DNA of 22,375 nucleotides from Bacillota bacterium (GCA_023404715.1 JAEYAR010000015.1:1-22375), one strand, 5' to 3'. Numbered from the stretch's first letter, positions 1-7,668 are shown. Notes: generated by a model not told the origin, from the sequence alone. A program made the numbers and translations.

Positions 1-2684
1 CCCGCCGCGTTCGCGCAGCTCGCCGCTCCGGCTACCGTGTAGCGGTTTTCTCCTACGCCCGTCAGCGTGTATCCCGCCTTCGCGCTTAGCTCGATCCGCG
101 CCGTGTACTCCGTATCCGCCGCGAAACTCCCCTTCACCTCCGGCTCCCACGTGATCCTGCCCGTGTACTGCTCCGTCTCCGTCACCTCGTACGTCGGCGT
201 TCCCCCGCGCCTCGGCACGCTCACGCCCGCGATCGCGTACTGGTTCACCGGCAATGCGGGCCGCGCGACGCTAAGCGTATACGTGCGCGCATCGTCCGGG
301 TCCTTGTCGCTGCGCACGACGATGGTGATGGGCGTCGTCGCCCCCGGCGACAGCTCGATAGGTCCAAACGCGCTTCCGCTCCGCGCCGGTTCGCCGTCGA
401 TCTCAATGGCGTGCCCCGCGTATAGCGCCGTCGGCGTGATTGAAAGGGCGCTCGTGAGTGTATCGACCGCAAACGCATATTGCGTCGTGTTGGGGTCAAA
501 CGCAATGCTCCCCGCGCTCAGGTCGATCCCCTGCAGCGCCGCCCCGCTCACGACCGTCGCGCCCGGCAGCAGCTTTGTGTAGCTCTCGACGTCCGCGCCC
601 TTGGGCACGCGACAAATCAGGCTGGACGGATAGTGAGTATAGTCGTAATCCGCCCCCAGACCCTCCATGCTGGGCGCCGTAGCGTTGTGAAACGTCACAC
701 GGCGCAGGTTTCCACAGCCTATTAGCGCCGTCGGCGCCATCTTTGTAACCGCCGCGGGGATGTCGATGCTGCTGATACCCGTCCAGGCCAGGGCGTAGAT
801 TCCGATGAACGCCACGTTGCCCGGCAGACGGATGTCCGTCAGCGACTTGCAGCCGTCCAGCGCGTTGTTCTGGATCGCCGTAACCGTGCCCGGAATGTCG
901 ATTTCCTTCAGCGAGGAACACCCGTCGAAATCCAGGTTGCCGATCTGCGTAATGTTTTCCGGCAGTGAAACCTCCTGCAAAGCGGAACAACCGGTAAACA
1001 AATTGATGCCGATCGAGTTGATCTGCCCGGGCAGCCGGGCCTGTTTCAACGATTTGCACTGCCCGAATGCGGAATCCCCGAGCGTCTTTACCGTATCCGG
1101 CACGTCGACGCTTTCAAGCCCGGACATGTAAAACGCGCTGCCTCCGATTTTTTCTAAATTCACAGGCAACGAAATCCCTTTGAGCGTGCTGCAGGAGTGA
1201 AACGCTTGCGTGTCGATCACCTTTAAGCCGGACGGCAGCTTGACCTCCGCCAGCGAGGAACAGCCCTGAAACGCACCCCACGGGATTTTCGTCAGCCCGT
1301 CCGGCAGGTCGATCCGCTTCAAAGAGGCGCAGTTCAGGAACGAATAGGTGTCCATGCTCTTCAAATTGGCCGGTAGGCTGACCTCCTGCAGGTTTCGCAG
1401 GTTGGCAAAACCCTCCCAAACGATGCTCGTCACCGAGTCCTTTAGCGTAAGCTTGAGAATGTCGCTCGCGGCGAAACGCTTGTCCGTCTTCCACATTGAG
1501 CCCGACGTCACCGTCAACTCGCCCGTCTGCCGGTCAAAGGTATAGCCCTGGCCGCTGATGGCCATCACGATGTGCGCTAAGAGCGCCCGCCACGCTTCGC
1601 TGGCCTCCTCGCCGACGTAGCCTGATGCGTTGTCCGGCGCGTGAATGCGCAACCCCTCAGGCGCTCCTTCAAAAGGATTTCCCGAAAGCGACGGGGCCTG
1701 GGCCGATGCGAAGGAGACCTTCGAGAGCGATATGCAGCCGGCAAATGCCCCCTGGCCCAGCGCGGCAACCGTCGCGGGAATAGACACCTCCCGCAAGGAG
1801 GCCAAACCGGCAAAGGCGCTCTGGGGGATCGCTGTAGCGCCGGAATCGATCACGACGATGGCGACCGCCTCGCGGTCGAGGGCCGCGTCGTTTTGCCATG
1901 CGGTCATGCCCGCGTCGGTGTGAACTGTCAACGTGGAGGCGTTTGCGTCCCATGTGTAATCCATGACGTTCATCAGCATCGCGCCGCCCGGCACGACCCG
2001 CACCTGCGGGCTCGGCGCGCAGGCATAGCCCGCTTCCAGCGCCGCGGTGAAGAGATACCCCTCGGCTCCTGTGGGCTCTCCCGCCAGGAGGGCCGGGCAG
2101 GCCCAGCCTGTGATGGCGACGGGGATTTCCCCGTCCGCGCCGTCTACCTTGGCCATGATTTGCGCGGGCAGCATCGCCGCGATGGCGCCAAACGCCTCCG
2201 CCCCCGGCTGCACCGGCCCCGGCAGGATCAGCGCGTTTTCCGTCAGCAAGCCCTGGGGATCGTCGAACGTCCACAGCAGGATGCGCCGCTCCGCGGGTGC
2301 CTCCGGCGTCGCGCTTGGCGTGACCTCCTCCGTCGCCTCCGGCGTCGCGCTTACCCCGGCTTCCTCCGTCGACCCCGGCGTCTCGCTTACCCCGGCTTCC
2401 TCCGTCGACTCCGGCGTCGCGCTTACCCCGGCTTCCTCCGTCGACCCCGGCGTCGCGCTTACCCCGGCTTCCTCCGTCGACCCCGGCGTCGCGCTTACTC
2501 CGGCTTCCTCCGTCGACCCCGGTGTCGCGCTTACCCCGGCTTCCTCCGTCGACCCCGGCGTCGGCGAACGCTCCGCTTGCGAGGGCGTCGCATCCGCGTA
2601 ACTCACATTGTACACGCTTCCCCCCAAGATACAGGCAATGAGAAACGCGCTGCAAGCTCTCCGCCATCCGATTCCGTGTTTCAT
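1..2684 (-). CDS. BspA-like leucine-rich-repeat surface protein, C-terminus beyond the window
   Basis: The reading frame is open from ATG at 2684 to the window edge (894 codons, no stop), so the gene is partial. AGAGGAGGAAG lies a few bases upstream of the ATG. Residues 1-30 are a signal peptide (basic start, hydrophobic core CSAFLIACILGG). Residues 44-115 are six tandem copies of a 12-residue acidic/Thr/Pro unit (GSTEEAGVSATP), probably a stalk. About 280-335 and 400-680 hold BspA-type leucine-rich repeats such as IPQSAFAGLASLREVSIP and LKEIDIPGTVTAIQNNALDG. About 718-813 matches the cadherin-like beta-sandwich family (start LQGIDLSAGS, end ARTYTLSVARP). About 818-894 starts a small repeat domain with the typical YTVAGAASCANAA ending. 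Family members are cell-surface adhesins or binding proteins; the ligand here cannot be told. Any anchor or SLH domain would lie outside the window. The gene has its own promoter and long leader. Confidence 0.88.
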   Translation of the reverse strand, partial: MKHGIGWRRACSAFLIACILGGSVYNVSYADATPSQAERSPTPGSTEEAGVSATPGSTEEAGVSATPGSTEEAGVSATPGSTEEAGVSATPESTEEAGVSETPGSTEEAGVSATPEATEEVTPSATPEAPAERRILLWTFDDPQGLLTENALILPGPVQPGAEAFGAIAAMLPAQIMAKVDGADGEIPVAITGWACPALLAGEPTGAEGYLFTAALEAGYACAPSPQVRVVPGGAMLMNVMDYTWDANASTLTVHTDAGMTAWQNDAALDREAVAIVVIDSGATAIPQSAFAGLASLREVSIPATVAALGQGAFAGCISLSKVSFASAQAPSLSGNPFEGAPEGLRIHAPDNASGYVGEEASEAWRALLAHIVMAISGQGYTFDRQTGELTVTSGSMWKTDKRFAASDILKLTLKDSVTSIVWEGFANLRNLQEVSLPANLKSMDTYSFLNCASLKRIDLPDGLTKIPWGAFQGCSSLAEVKLPSGLKVIDTQAFHSCSTLKGISLPVNLEKIGGSAFYMSGLESVDVPDTVKTLGDSAFGQCKSLKQARLPGQINSIGINLFTGCSALQEVSLPENITQIGNLDFDGCSSLKEIDIPGTVTAIQNNALDGCKSLTDIRLPGNVAFIGIYALAWTGISSIDIPAAVTKMAPTALIGCGNLRRVTFHNATAPSMEGLGADYDYTHYPSSLICRVPKGADVESYTKLLPGATVVSGAALQGIDLSAGSIAFDPNTTQYAFAVDTLTSALSITPTALYAGHAIEIDGEPARSGSAFGPIELSPGATTPITIVVRSDKDPDDARTYTLSVARPALPVNQYAIAGVSVPRRGGTPTYEVTETEQYTGRITWEPEVKGSFAADTEYTARIELSAKAGYTLTGVGENRYTVAGAASCANAA
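2347..2562 (-). repeat. Six tandem 36-bp repeats inside the surface-protein gene
   Basis: Six head-to-tail copies of a 36-bp unit (plus strand begins GCGCTTACCCCGGCTTCC) differ by only one or two bases each. The unit is a multiple of three, so a gain or loss of copies keeps the frame. Each encodes one GSTEEAGVSATP-like block between the signal peptide and the leucine-rich repeats. A diverged half-copy (TPEATEEVTPSATPEAP) follows on the protein side. The near identity suggests recent expansion by slippage or recombination. Confidence 0.95.
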
Positions 2685-2760
2685 CCTCAATCTTCCTCCT
2701 CTTTCGTCGCGCATGTGCAGATGTCATAGCTTTTTAGACATGTGCCCAAAAGAAAAAGAG

Positions 2761-2799
2761 ACGTCCGGAAAGTTCTATACAAGAACCATTTCCGAACGT
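2761..2799 (-). promoter_or_regulatory. Terminator-like hairpin in the surface-protein leader
   Basis: Read on the minus strand, the arms ACGTTCGGAAA and TTTCCGGACGT pair over 11 bases (one G-U), with a second stem GTTCT/AGAAC inside around a 5-base loop. A pyrimidine run CTCTTTTTCTTTT follows directly. This is the shape of an intrinsic terminator, but it lies between the predicted promoter and the start codon, 76 bases before the ATG. It may be an attenuator. A purine-rich stretch near 2826-2840 could pair with the U-rich tail. No known riboswitch was recognised. Confidence 0.55.
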
Positions 2800-2865
2800 T
2801 GGGGGAATGTCCAAAAACGTATATATTCTCTGTCCCTTTTCGTATACACAATCCCCTATATGATC

Positions 2866-2894
2866 AGTATAACATAGCGTCTTCGGCACATCAA
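2866..2894 (-). promoter_or_regulatory. Promoter for the surface-protein gene
   Basis: On the minus strand TTGATG (2889-2894) and TATACT (2866-2871) are separated by exactly 17 bp, a good sigma-A-type match. It predicts a leader of about 175 nt. The rest of the gene-free stretch 2685-3005 holds the leader hairpin and nothing else recognised; no convincing terminator was seen for the kinase gene upstream. Confidence 0.6.
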
Positions 2895-3005
2895 GCACTC
2901 AAATGGGATTATTTGCGAAGGCCAGTGCGGCCGTCTCCTCCGCTTCTCAATGCCTCTCCCCCTGCTTTTACAGCAAGTCAATGAAGCCGTCCCCTTGTGC
3001 GCCGC

Positions 3006-4814
3006 CTAGCTTCCCGCGCTCTCGTCCGGCAGATAGATTGTGAAGGTCGCCCCTTCCCCGGGCACGGAGGATACCTCCGCGCGCCCGCCGTGGCGCTGGG
3101 CTACGCGCTGTACGACAGCCAGGCCGATGCCAAAGCCCTCGGGCGAGTTCCAGCCCTGATAAAACCGGTCGAAGATGCCCTCCTGCTCGTCGGGCGCGAT
3201 GCCGCAGCCCGTGTCCTGCACGCTTACGTTGACGCCGTAGGGTGCGCGCTCGGCCAGGATGGTCACGGAGCCGCCCGCGGGCGTATAGCGCACGGCGTTG
3301 GAGACCAGACGCTCGAGCGCGTTTTGCAGCCAACCCGCGTCGAAGCGCGCGGTCAGCTCCTCTTCACAGCGCGCGGTAAAGACGATCTTGCTCTTCTTAT
3401 AGACGCCCGAGAACCCGCGCACGCATTGCTCGAGCAGGGGACGCAGCTGCATGGCGCGCGGGGAGAAGGGCGTCTCGTCCAGCAACGCCAGGCCGCGAAG
3501 CGCCTTCACGCGGTTCGTCATGCGCAGCGCGTTCTGTTTGGCCATCTCCAGGTAAGCGTCCCGCTCCTCGTCCGTAACCGGCACGCCCCCGGCGACCAGG
3601 TCCAGGCTGCCGCGGATGATCGTAAGCGGCGATTGCAGGTCGTGGGCGATGCGCGAGAAGAACTCGGCCCGGCTCCTATCGATGCGCGAAAGCTGCTCGC
3701 CCGTGCGCGCGAGCGCCTCGGTGCGCTCCTGAACGCGCCTTTCCAGCTCGCTCTCCAGCGCCTCGCGCTGCTTCCTGTTTTCCGCCTGGTCGCGACCGAG
3801 GGTCAGCTGCTGCGCCAGGGTCATCACCGCGCCCATCACGAGCAAGGGCGATACGACCAGCGCGCCCTGCGCGGCGAACAGGTGCCAGAGCACCCCTACG
3901 CACAGCGGCAGGATCGACAGGCAATGCAGCAGCGCGTGCGTGCGCACCTGCCTGAGGACGCCGCGCAGGGCGATCATAAGCGCGTATATCGCAAAGACGA
4001 CGGCCATGAGGTCCGCGAGTGAGGTCAAGAAGAGCTTGCCCGAGACGAAAAAGAGCAGGAGCATCAGGATCGTCAACCCCCCGCTGAGCGCGAGCGCGAG
4101 CACCACCGGCCGCGCGCTCCTACCGTCCCCGAGCGAGATCTCCGCATAGCAGCAAAGCGCCGCGCACAGCAGCGCCAACGCAGAGTGCGATAGCACCTGC
4201 GCGCCGACGTACTGTCCGAAAACCTCCGCCGCCTGCGTGAGCGCGAGCAGCAGATAGACCAATGACAGCGTGAGCTGCTCGCTCGCGCCCCGCTCAAACA
4301 GACAGGTGCCCAATACGAAGATCCCCATCGCCAGCACGTAGCACAGCAGCGCCACGTAGCAGGCGGTGCGTTCAAGCGTCAGGCGCGCGATCGATTCCGG
4401 CGTGCCCAGCAGCACCCGCTGTGGCCCGGCCGGCGCCATGAGCGTAAGCGTAAGGTTTGTGCCGCTCGCCGGCATCGTGAATTCCAGCTGCGCGCCGCTG
4501 ATGGGCAGCCCGCGGCGCAGCAGCGCGATCTCCTCGCCGTCCTGCACCGCGCGCTCGATGCCCGTCATGGAATAGATCGATAGCGCGTACCGTGCGCCCG
4601 GCTCCCCCAGCAGGTCGAGCGAGAGCTCCGTCTCCCCCTTGCCTCCTTGCACGGTGACCGCGATCGTGTCCGCGGCCGATAGCGCGATCGCCCCGCGCGT
4701 GCCGGCCGGGCGCACCGCCTCCTCGTTATAGCGCACCGTAAAGCCCGCCAGCAGCGCGCAGCATAGGGCGCAAAGCGTAAGCAAGATAACGCTACGCCTT
4801 TCCTTTTGTTTCAT
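3006..4814 (-). CDS. Seven-transmembrane sensor histidine kinase
   Basis: 602 residues from ATG at 4814, chosen because GGAGGAGG precedes it and the protein then begins MKQKERRSVILLTLC, a clean membrane start; the upstream in-frame extension has no hydrophobic logic. Segment order: TM 8-25, an extracytoplasmic domain about 28-148, then seven TM helices about 150-336 (7TM-DISM-like layout), a coiled linker 340-380, HisKA with phospho-acceptor His391 (IAHDLQSPL), and HATPase_c with N-box Asn506 (LVSNAVRYTP), G1 DTGCGI (534-539), F-box FDRFYQG and G2 GFGIGL (560-565). All catalytic motifs are intact. It should autophosphorylate and pass phosphate to the regulator encoded 32 bp upstream. The ligand is unknown. 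The surface-protein gene lies downstream on the same strand and might be a target, which is inference only. Confidence 0.9.
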   Translation of the reverse strand: MKQKERRSVILLTLCALCCALLAGFTVRYNEEAVRPAGTRGAIALSAADTIAVTVQGGKGETELSLDLLGEPGARYALSIYSMTGIERAVQDGEEIALLRRGLPISGAQLEFTMPASGTNLTLTLMAPAGPQRVLLGTPESIARLTLERTACYVALLCYVLAMGIFVLGTCLFERGASEQLTLSLVYLLLALTQAAEVFGQYVGAQVLSHSALALLCAALCCYAEISLGDGRSARPVVLALALSGGLTILMLLLFFVSGKLFLTSLADLMAVVFAIYALMIALRGVLRQVRTHALLHCLSILPLCVGVLWHLFAAQGALVVSPLLVMGAVMTLAQQLTLGRDQAENRKQREALESELERRVQERTEALARTGEQLSRIDRSRAEFFSRIAHDLQSPLTIIRGSLDLVAGGVPVTDEERDAYLEMAKQNALRMTNRVKALRGLALLDETPFSPRAMQLRPLLEQCVRGFSGVYKKSKIVFTARCEEELTARFDAGWLQNALERLVSNAVRYTPAGGSVTILAERAPYGVNVSVQDTGCGIAPDEQEGIFDRFYQGWNSPEGFGIGLAVVQRVAQRHGGRAEVSSVPGEGATFTIYLPDESAGS

Positions 4815-4846
4815 GAAGCGCCTCCTCCGTACGGGGTCGTCCGTCC

Positions 4847-5569
4847 TCATCCCTGCGTCTTGGCGGCCTGTTCCTGCTCGTCTGCGGGGACGAAACAATA
4901 CCCCTTGCCCCACGCCGTCTGGATAAACTCATGCTGGGGCACCGCCTGGTCCAGGTATTTTCTCAGGTTGAACATGTGCACGTGTACCGTGCGCAGGTCG
5001 CCCATGGATTTGAGGCCCCATACCTCCTCGTAGATCTGCTGCGCGCTGACGCATTCGCCGGGGTGCCGGGCCAGATAGCAGAGAATCAAAAACGCCTTGC
5101 GCGGCAGGTTCAGCCTCTCTTCCCCGACCAGGGCGCACTCGCTGGTCATGTCGATCGAGAGGGGCCCAAAGCGCAGCACGCTGCGCCCGGCCGCCTTGTC
5201 CTGCGCAGGCGCGCTGCGACGCAGGCATACGCGGATGCGCGCTTCCAGTTCCTTGACCGAGTAGGGCTTCGTCATGTAGTCGTCCCCGCCCGTGAGCAGG
5301 CCGGCGATCTTGTCGTCCTCCGTATCCATGCAGCTGAGAAAGATGATCGGGCAGGGCGTAACGGCCTTGAGCTTGGGGCATAGCTCCAGGCCTGTGCCGT
5401 CCGGCAGGTTGACGTCCAATACGATGACCTCCGGCTCAAAAGCCCGGCAGGCGTGTAGCCCTTCCTCACAGCTGTACGCGCAGCGCACTTCGTAGCCCCG
5501 GCTCTTTAAGAAAAACGTGTTGATGCTCTGTATGTCCTTGTCGTCCTCTATCAGCAAAATTTTGTCCAT
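4847..5569 (-). CDS. OmpR/PhoB-family response regulator
   Basis: 240 residues from ATG at 5569 (MDKILLIEDDKD), the usual first strand of a receiver domain; an upstream in-frame start would add 24 atypical residues. Only a weak GAAGGGGCG ribosome site is visible. Receiver domain 1-120 has the acidic pair Asp9/Asp10, phospho-acceptor Asp52 (VIVLDVNLPDG), Ser79 and Lys101 (KPYS). The C-terminal winged helix about 135-230 contains VHVHMFNLRKYL and ends IQTAWGKGYCFVP, as in PhoB-type DNA-binding domains. The kinase gene starts 32 bp downstream on the same strand, so the two form one operon. No clear promoter was found upstream. Confidence 0.93.
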   Translation of the reverse strand: MDKILLIEDDKDIQSINTFFLKSRGYEVRCAYSCEEGLHACRAFEPEVIVLDVNLPDGTGLELCPKLKAVTPCPIIFLSCMDTEDDKIAGLLTGGDDYMTKPYSVKELEARIRVCLRRSAPAQDKAAGRSVLRFGPLSIDMTSECALVGEERLNLPRKAFLILCYLARHPGECVSAQQIYEEVWGLKSMGDLRTVHVHMFNLRKYLDQAVPQHEFIQTAWGKGYCFVPADEQEQAAKTQG

Positions 5570-5720
5570 CTTCGTCGCGCCCCTTCGCTGCGGCGCCTGT
5601 TTTGAGGCAAGCCCGCGTCTGTCGCACCCCCGTGCGGTCAAATTGTATCCAACCTAACATTTTGAACATTTTTGATCGATTTCAAAGCCGTCCTGTTTCC
5701 TTGTGTTTTTATATCAAATA

Positions 5721-5746
5721 ACCGGCTCTCGGCGGTGGCCGCCGGT
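5721..5746 (-). terminator. Possible terminator after the par operon
   Basis: ACCGGC and GCCGGT form a 6-bp outer stem with a short GGC/GCC stem inside. On the minus strand it is followed by TATTTGATATAAAAAC, which is AT-rich but not a clean U run. It is placed to end parA/RHH transcription before the response-regulator gene, but the match is weak. Confidence 0.3.
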
Positions 5747-5766
5747 CTGTCCCTCAACAATCATCT

Positions 5767-5835
5767 GTTACATATGTAACTCCTTTTACATCCGTTCATA
5801 ATCCGCTATGTAGTGTAACATGTGTTACTTTTGTA
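5767..5835. repeat. Palindromic GTTAC/GTAAC cluster downstream of the RHH gene
   Basis: The gene-free stretch 5570-5915 contains a perfect 14-bp palindrome GTTACATATGTAAC (5767-5780), the inverted repeat GTAACA-TG-TGTTAC (5815-5828) and the 12-mer GTTACTTTTGTA (5824-5835). The same 12-mer occurs twice inside the neighbouring RHH gene. The stretch is AT-rich within GC-rich surroundings. It could be a protein-binding array (centromere or operator). No reading frame with a ribosome site was found here. Confidence 0.6.
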
Positions 5836-5915
5836 ATACATGTTCCTTTTGTGGCGGCTGATACGTCCCATGTCTTGCGGCCTGCGCGTCTCCCGCCTCC
5901 GGCATAGGGCCGCGC

Positions 5916-6572
5916 TCATCCTTCATCCCCGAGGATATCGCGCAGCGCGGCGCAAAGCACAGCGTCCACCAGCTCCGCCTTGCCCACGCCCGCATGGGCG
6001 CTCGCCAGGGCGATCCGCTTGATCGTCTCCGAGGAGAGCGCGTAGTTTTGCCGTTTGCGCGCGCCGACCGGCGGGTCGAACCTACGGCCCTTGAGCATGA
6101 AGGACGCAGCCAACTCCGCGTCGCGTCCCCGCATCGCGTATACGTCGTAGGGGTCCGCGGTACGTCTTACAGATGTATCTACTGCGCCTTTTGTATTCTT
6201 TGTAACCCTTTTATGACTTGTCTCATCTTTATCTCTTGTAACATCTGTTACTTGTCTTTTTTTTGTTCCTTTTAATACATTCTTTACATTGGTTACACCT
6301 GTCACTTCTGCATCATCCGTCACATCTGTTATAGGCGTTACTTTTGTATATACTGTTCCGCTTGTTACAGATGTCTCTTTCATATCATCCGTTACTTTTG
6401 TAGCTTCCGTATCCAACGTTTTTCTTGTATCATTTGCATCATTTCTTCCATCTGTATCTTTTGTAATATCCATCGTCTCCTGCGGCTGCGTGATAAAGGC
6501 GCCCAAGGCCCGGCGTACGTTCGATTCCCTTTCCTCCCGGTCCTTTAAGGATACGCGTTTAGATGCGGGCAC
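5916..6572 (-). CDS. ParA-partner DNA-binding protein with C-terminal ribbon-helix-helix
   Basis: 218 residues from GTG at 6572; this start is chosen because AAAGGAGG stands 9 bases upstream. It overlaps the end of parA by 14 bases, so translation is probably coupled. Residues 1-33 are charged. Residues 34-135 are low complexity, rich in Thr, Val, Lys and Asp (for example KVTDD, ITDVTDD, VTGVTNV). Residues about 175-215 fit a ribbon-helix-helix fold: a short strand (NYALS), helix SETIKRIALASAHAG, and helix KAELVDAVLCAALRDI. Small RHH proteins with floppy N-terminal tails, such as ParG and omega, are the centromere-binding partners of ParA ATPases in type Ib partition, and that is the inferred role. 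The middle segment is AT-rich, unlike its neighbours. Confidence 0.7.
   Translation of the reverse strand: MPASKRVSLKDREERESNVRRALGAFITQPQETMDITKDTDGRNDANDTRKTLDTEATKVTDDMKETSVTSGTVYTKVTPITDVTDDAEVTGVTNVKNVLKGTKKRQVTDVTRDKDETSHKRVTKNTKGAVDTSVRRTADPYDVYAMRGRDAELAASFMLKGRRFDPPVGARKRQNYALSSETIKRIALASAHAGVGKAELVDAVLCAALRDILGDEG
6177..6475. repeat. Repeated TGTAAC/GTTAC words inside the RHH gene
   Basis: The segment encoding the low-complexity tail is strikingly AT-rich and carries many copies of GTTAC/GTAAC and near variants: TTGTAAC, the inverted repeat GTAACA-TC-TGTTAC, GGTTACACC, two copies of GTTACTTTTGTA (6337-6348 and 6391-6402), GTTACAGATG and GTCAC variants. They alternate in orientation and arise from repeated Val-Thr codon pairs. 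A coding need, a DNA-binding need, or both could explain this. Confidence 0.65.
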
Positions 6573-7311
6573 GATCTGCGACCTCCTTTGCGAAATCGAT
6601 ATACGCCTGGGCCTGCTGGCTGCCGGGCGCAAAATCCATGATAGACATTGAGGCGAGGCAAGCGTCGGCATACTTGACGCTCCGGCGGATCACGGTGTCA
6701 AACGTGGGGTAGCGCTCGCGGATGGCCTCCGCCGCCTCGCGATGGTGGGTGGTTCTGTTGTCGTATTGGGTGATCAGCACGCCCAGCATCGTCAGCTCAG
6801 GGTAGAGCTCCTTGACCTGCTCGATGACGCTGAAGAGGATCTCAAGACCCTTGAGAGCCAGAAAGCTCGGCTCCGAGGGCGCTACCACCGCGTTGGACGC
6901 CATCAGGGCGTTGACGGTCAGCACGCCGAGCGAGGGCGAATTATCGATGATGATGGCGTCATAATGCTCTTGCAGAGGCGAGAGCGCCCGGCGCAGCACG
7001 GTCTCCCGGCCGATGCGGGCGGAGAGCTCCGTCTCCCCGGCCGATAGCGTGATGGAGGCCGGGAGCAGGTCAAAGCCGTCCATATGCACGATGGCGTCCT
7101 GCGCCGGGCACTTGCCCACAAGCACGTCGTAGGCGGAGCGTTCCAGCGTCAGCGGATCCAGCCCAAAGTAAACCGTGAGCGAGGATTGTGGGTCCATATC
7201 CACGAGCAGCGTGCGCCGACCTAGCTTGGCGAGCGCGCAGCCCAGGTTGACGCTCGTCGTCGTCTTGGCGACGCCGCCCTTGTTGTTCGCAATCGAAATG
7301 ACCGTAGCCAT
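6559..7311 (-). CDS. parA: ParA/Soj-family partition ATPase
   Basis: 250 residues from ATG at 7311, with AAAGGGG about 8 bases upstream. The deviant Walker A is KGGVAKTTT (11-19) with signature Lys11 and Lys16; Walker A' is LLVDMDPQSS (35-44); Walker B is IIIDNSPSLG (120-129). The usual ParA pattern SEPSFLALKGLE follows. There is no N-terminal HTH, so this is the short Soj-like form that usually relies on its partner for promoter control. ParA proteins bind the nucleoid with ATP and move the partner-bound centromere. The partner is the overlapping RHH gene. A canonical ParB gene or the canonical chromosomal parS palindrome was not seen, which argues against the main chromosomal parAB locus. 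Confidence 0.92.
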   Translation of the reverse strand: MATVISIANNKGGVAKTTTSVNLGCALAKLGRRTLLVDMDPQSSLTVYFGLDPLTLERSAYDVLVGKCPAQDAIVHMDGFDLLPASITLSAGETELSARIGRETVLRRALSPLQEHYDAIIIDNSPSLGVLTVNALMASNAVVAPSEPSFLALKGLEILFSVIEQVKELYPELTMLGVLITQYDNRTTHHREAAEAIRERYPTFDTVIRRSVKYADACLASMSIMDFAPGSQQAQAYIDFAKEVADRARI

Positions 7312-7353
7312 AAAAAGCCCCTTTCTTCCGCACAATCGCGGGTCTTGTATCTA

Positions 7354-7378
7354 TTGTAACACGCACTACATTTGTAAC
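7354..7378. promoter_or_regulatory. Paired TTGTAAC sites upstream of parA
   Basis: Two direct TTGTAAC heptamers (7354-7360 and 7372-7378), 18 bp apart, lie 43-67 bp upstream of the parA start. They match the words repeated in and after the RHH gene. On the minus strand they read GTTACAA and overlap a loose promoter (TTACAA, about 18 bp, TAGATA). Autorepression of the par operon by the RHH protein would place sites here. Confidence 0.45.
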
Positions 7379-7547
7379 GCAAGCGCGCCGGACATATTCC
7401 GTCTGCCTACGGGGCCAAAACATGCGCGCCGCACACAGGCGGGCGCGCAGTATATACATGTCATCTATATCATTCCATGTAATTAAGCGGGTAATAACCG
7501 CAAATTTTCCTGAAAAACCAACACTTTCCGCGAATCGCTCGCCACAT

Positions 7548-7635
7548 GATGACGAAGACATCCCCCCAGGATAACCGCGACTTGCCCCCACGATGGCATC
7601 GACTTGCCCCCACGATCACCGCGACGCCCGGTAAT
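7548..7635 (+). repeat. Four tandem 22-bp iteron-like repeats
   Basis: Four units of exactly 22 bp start at 7548, 7570, 7592 and 7614, each with GAT at position 1 and GAC near position 10. Units two and three share CGACTTGCCCCCAC at their ends; unit four ends in GCCCGGTAAT and so joins the longer form seen at 7669-7744. The 22-bp period, two helical turns, places all units on one DNA face, as in iterons bound by Rep proteins. Confidence 0.75.
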
Positions 7636-7668
7636 ACAAGGCCCGGTGCGGGCGCAGGCAACGAGGGA

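Noticed and set aside
2347..2562. Regular 36-bp repeats as a CRISPR array.
   Set aside because: The units are directly adjacent with no unique spacers, and they lie in frame in a gene. No cas genes are present.
1641..2729. Long open frames on both strands across the 36-bp repeats (362 residues plus, 352 residues minus).
   Set aside because: The repeat unit is a multiple of three and GC-rich, so all frames stay open. Only the minus frame starting at 2684 has a ribosome site, signal peptide and recognisable domains.
5916..7311. The main chromosomal parAB (soj/spo0J) locus.
   Set aside because: The partner is not ParB-like (no ParB nuclease-like domain or HTH), and no canonical parS palindrome or neighbouring rsmG/mnmG genes are seen.
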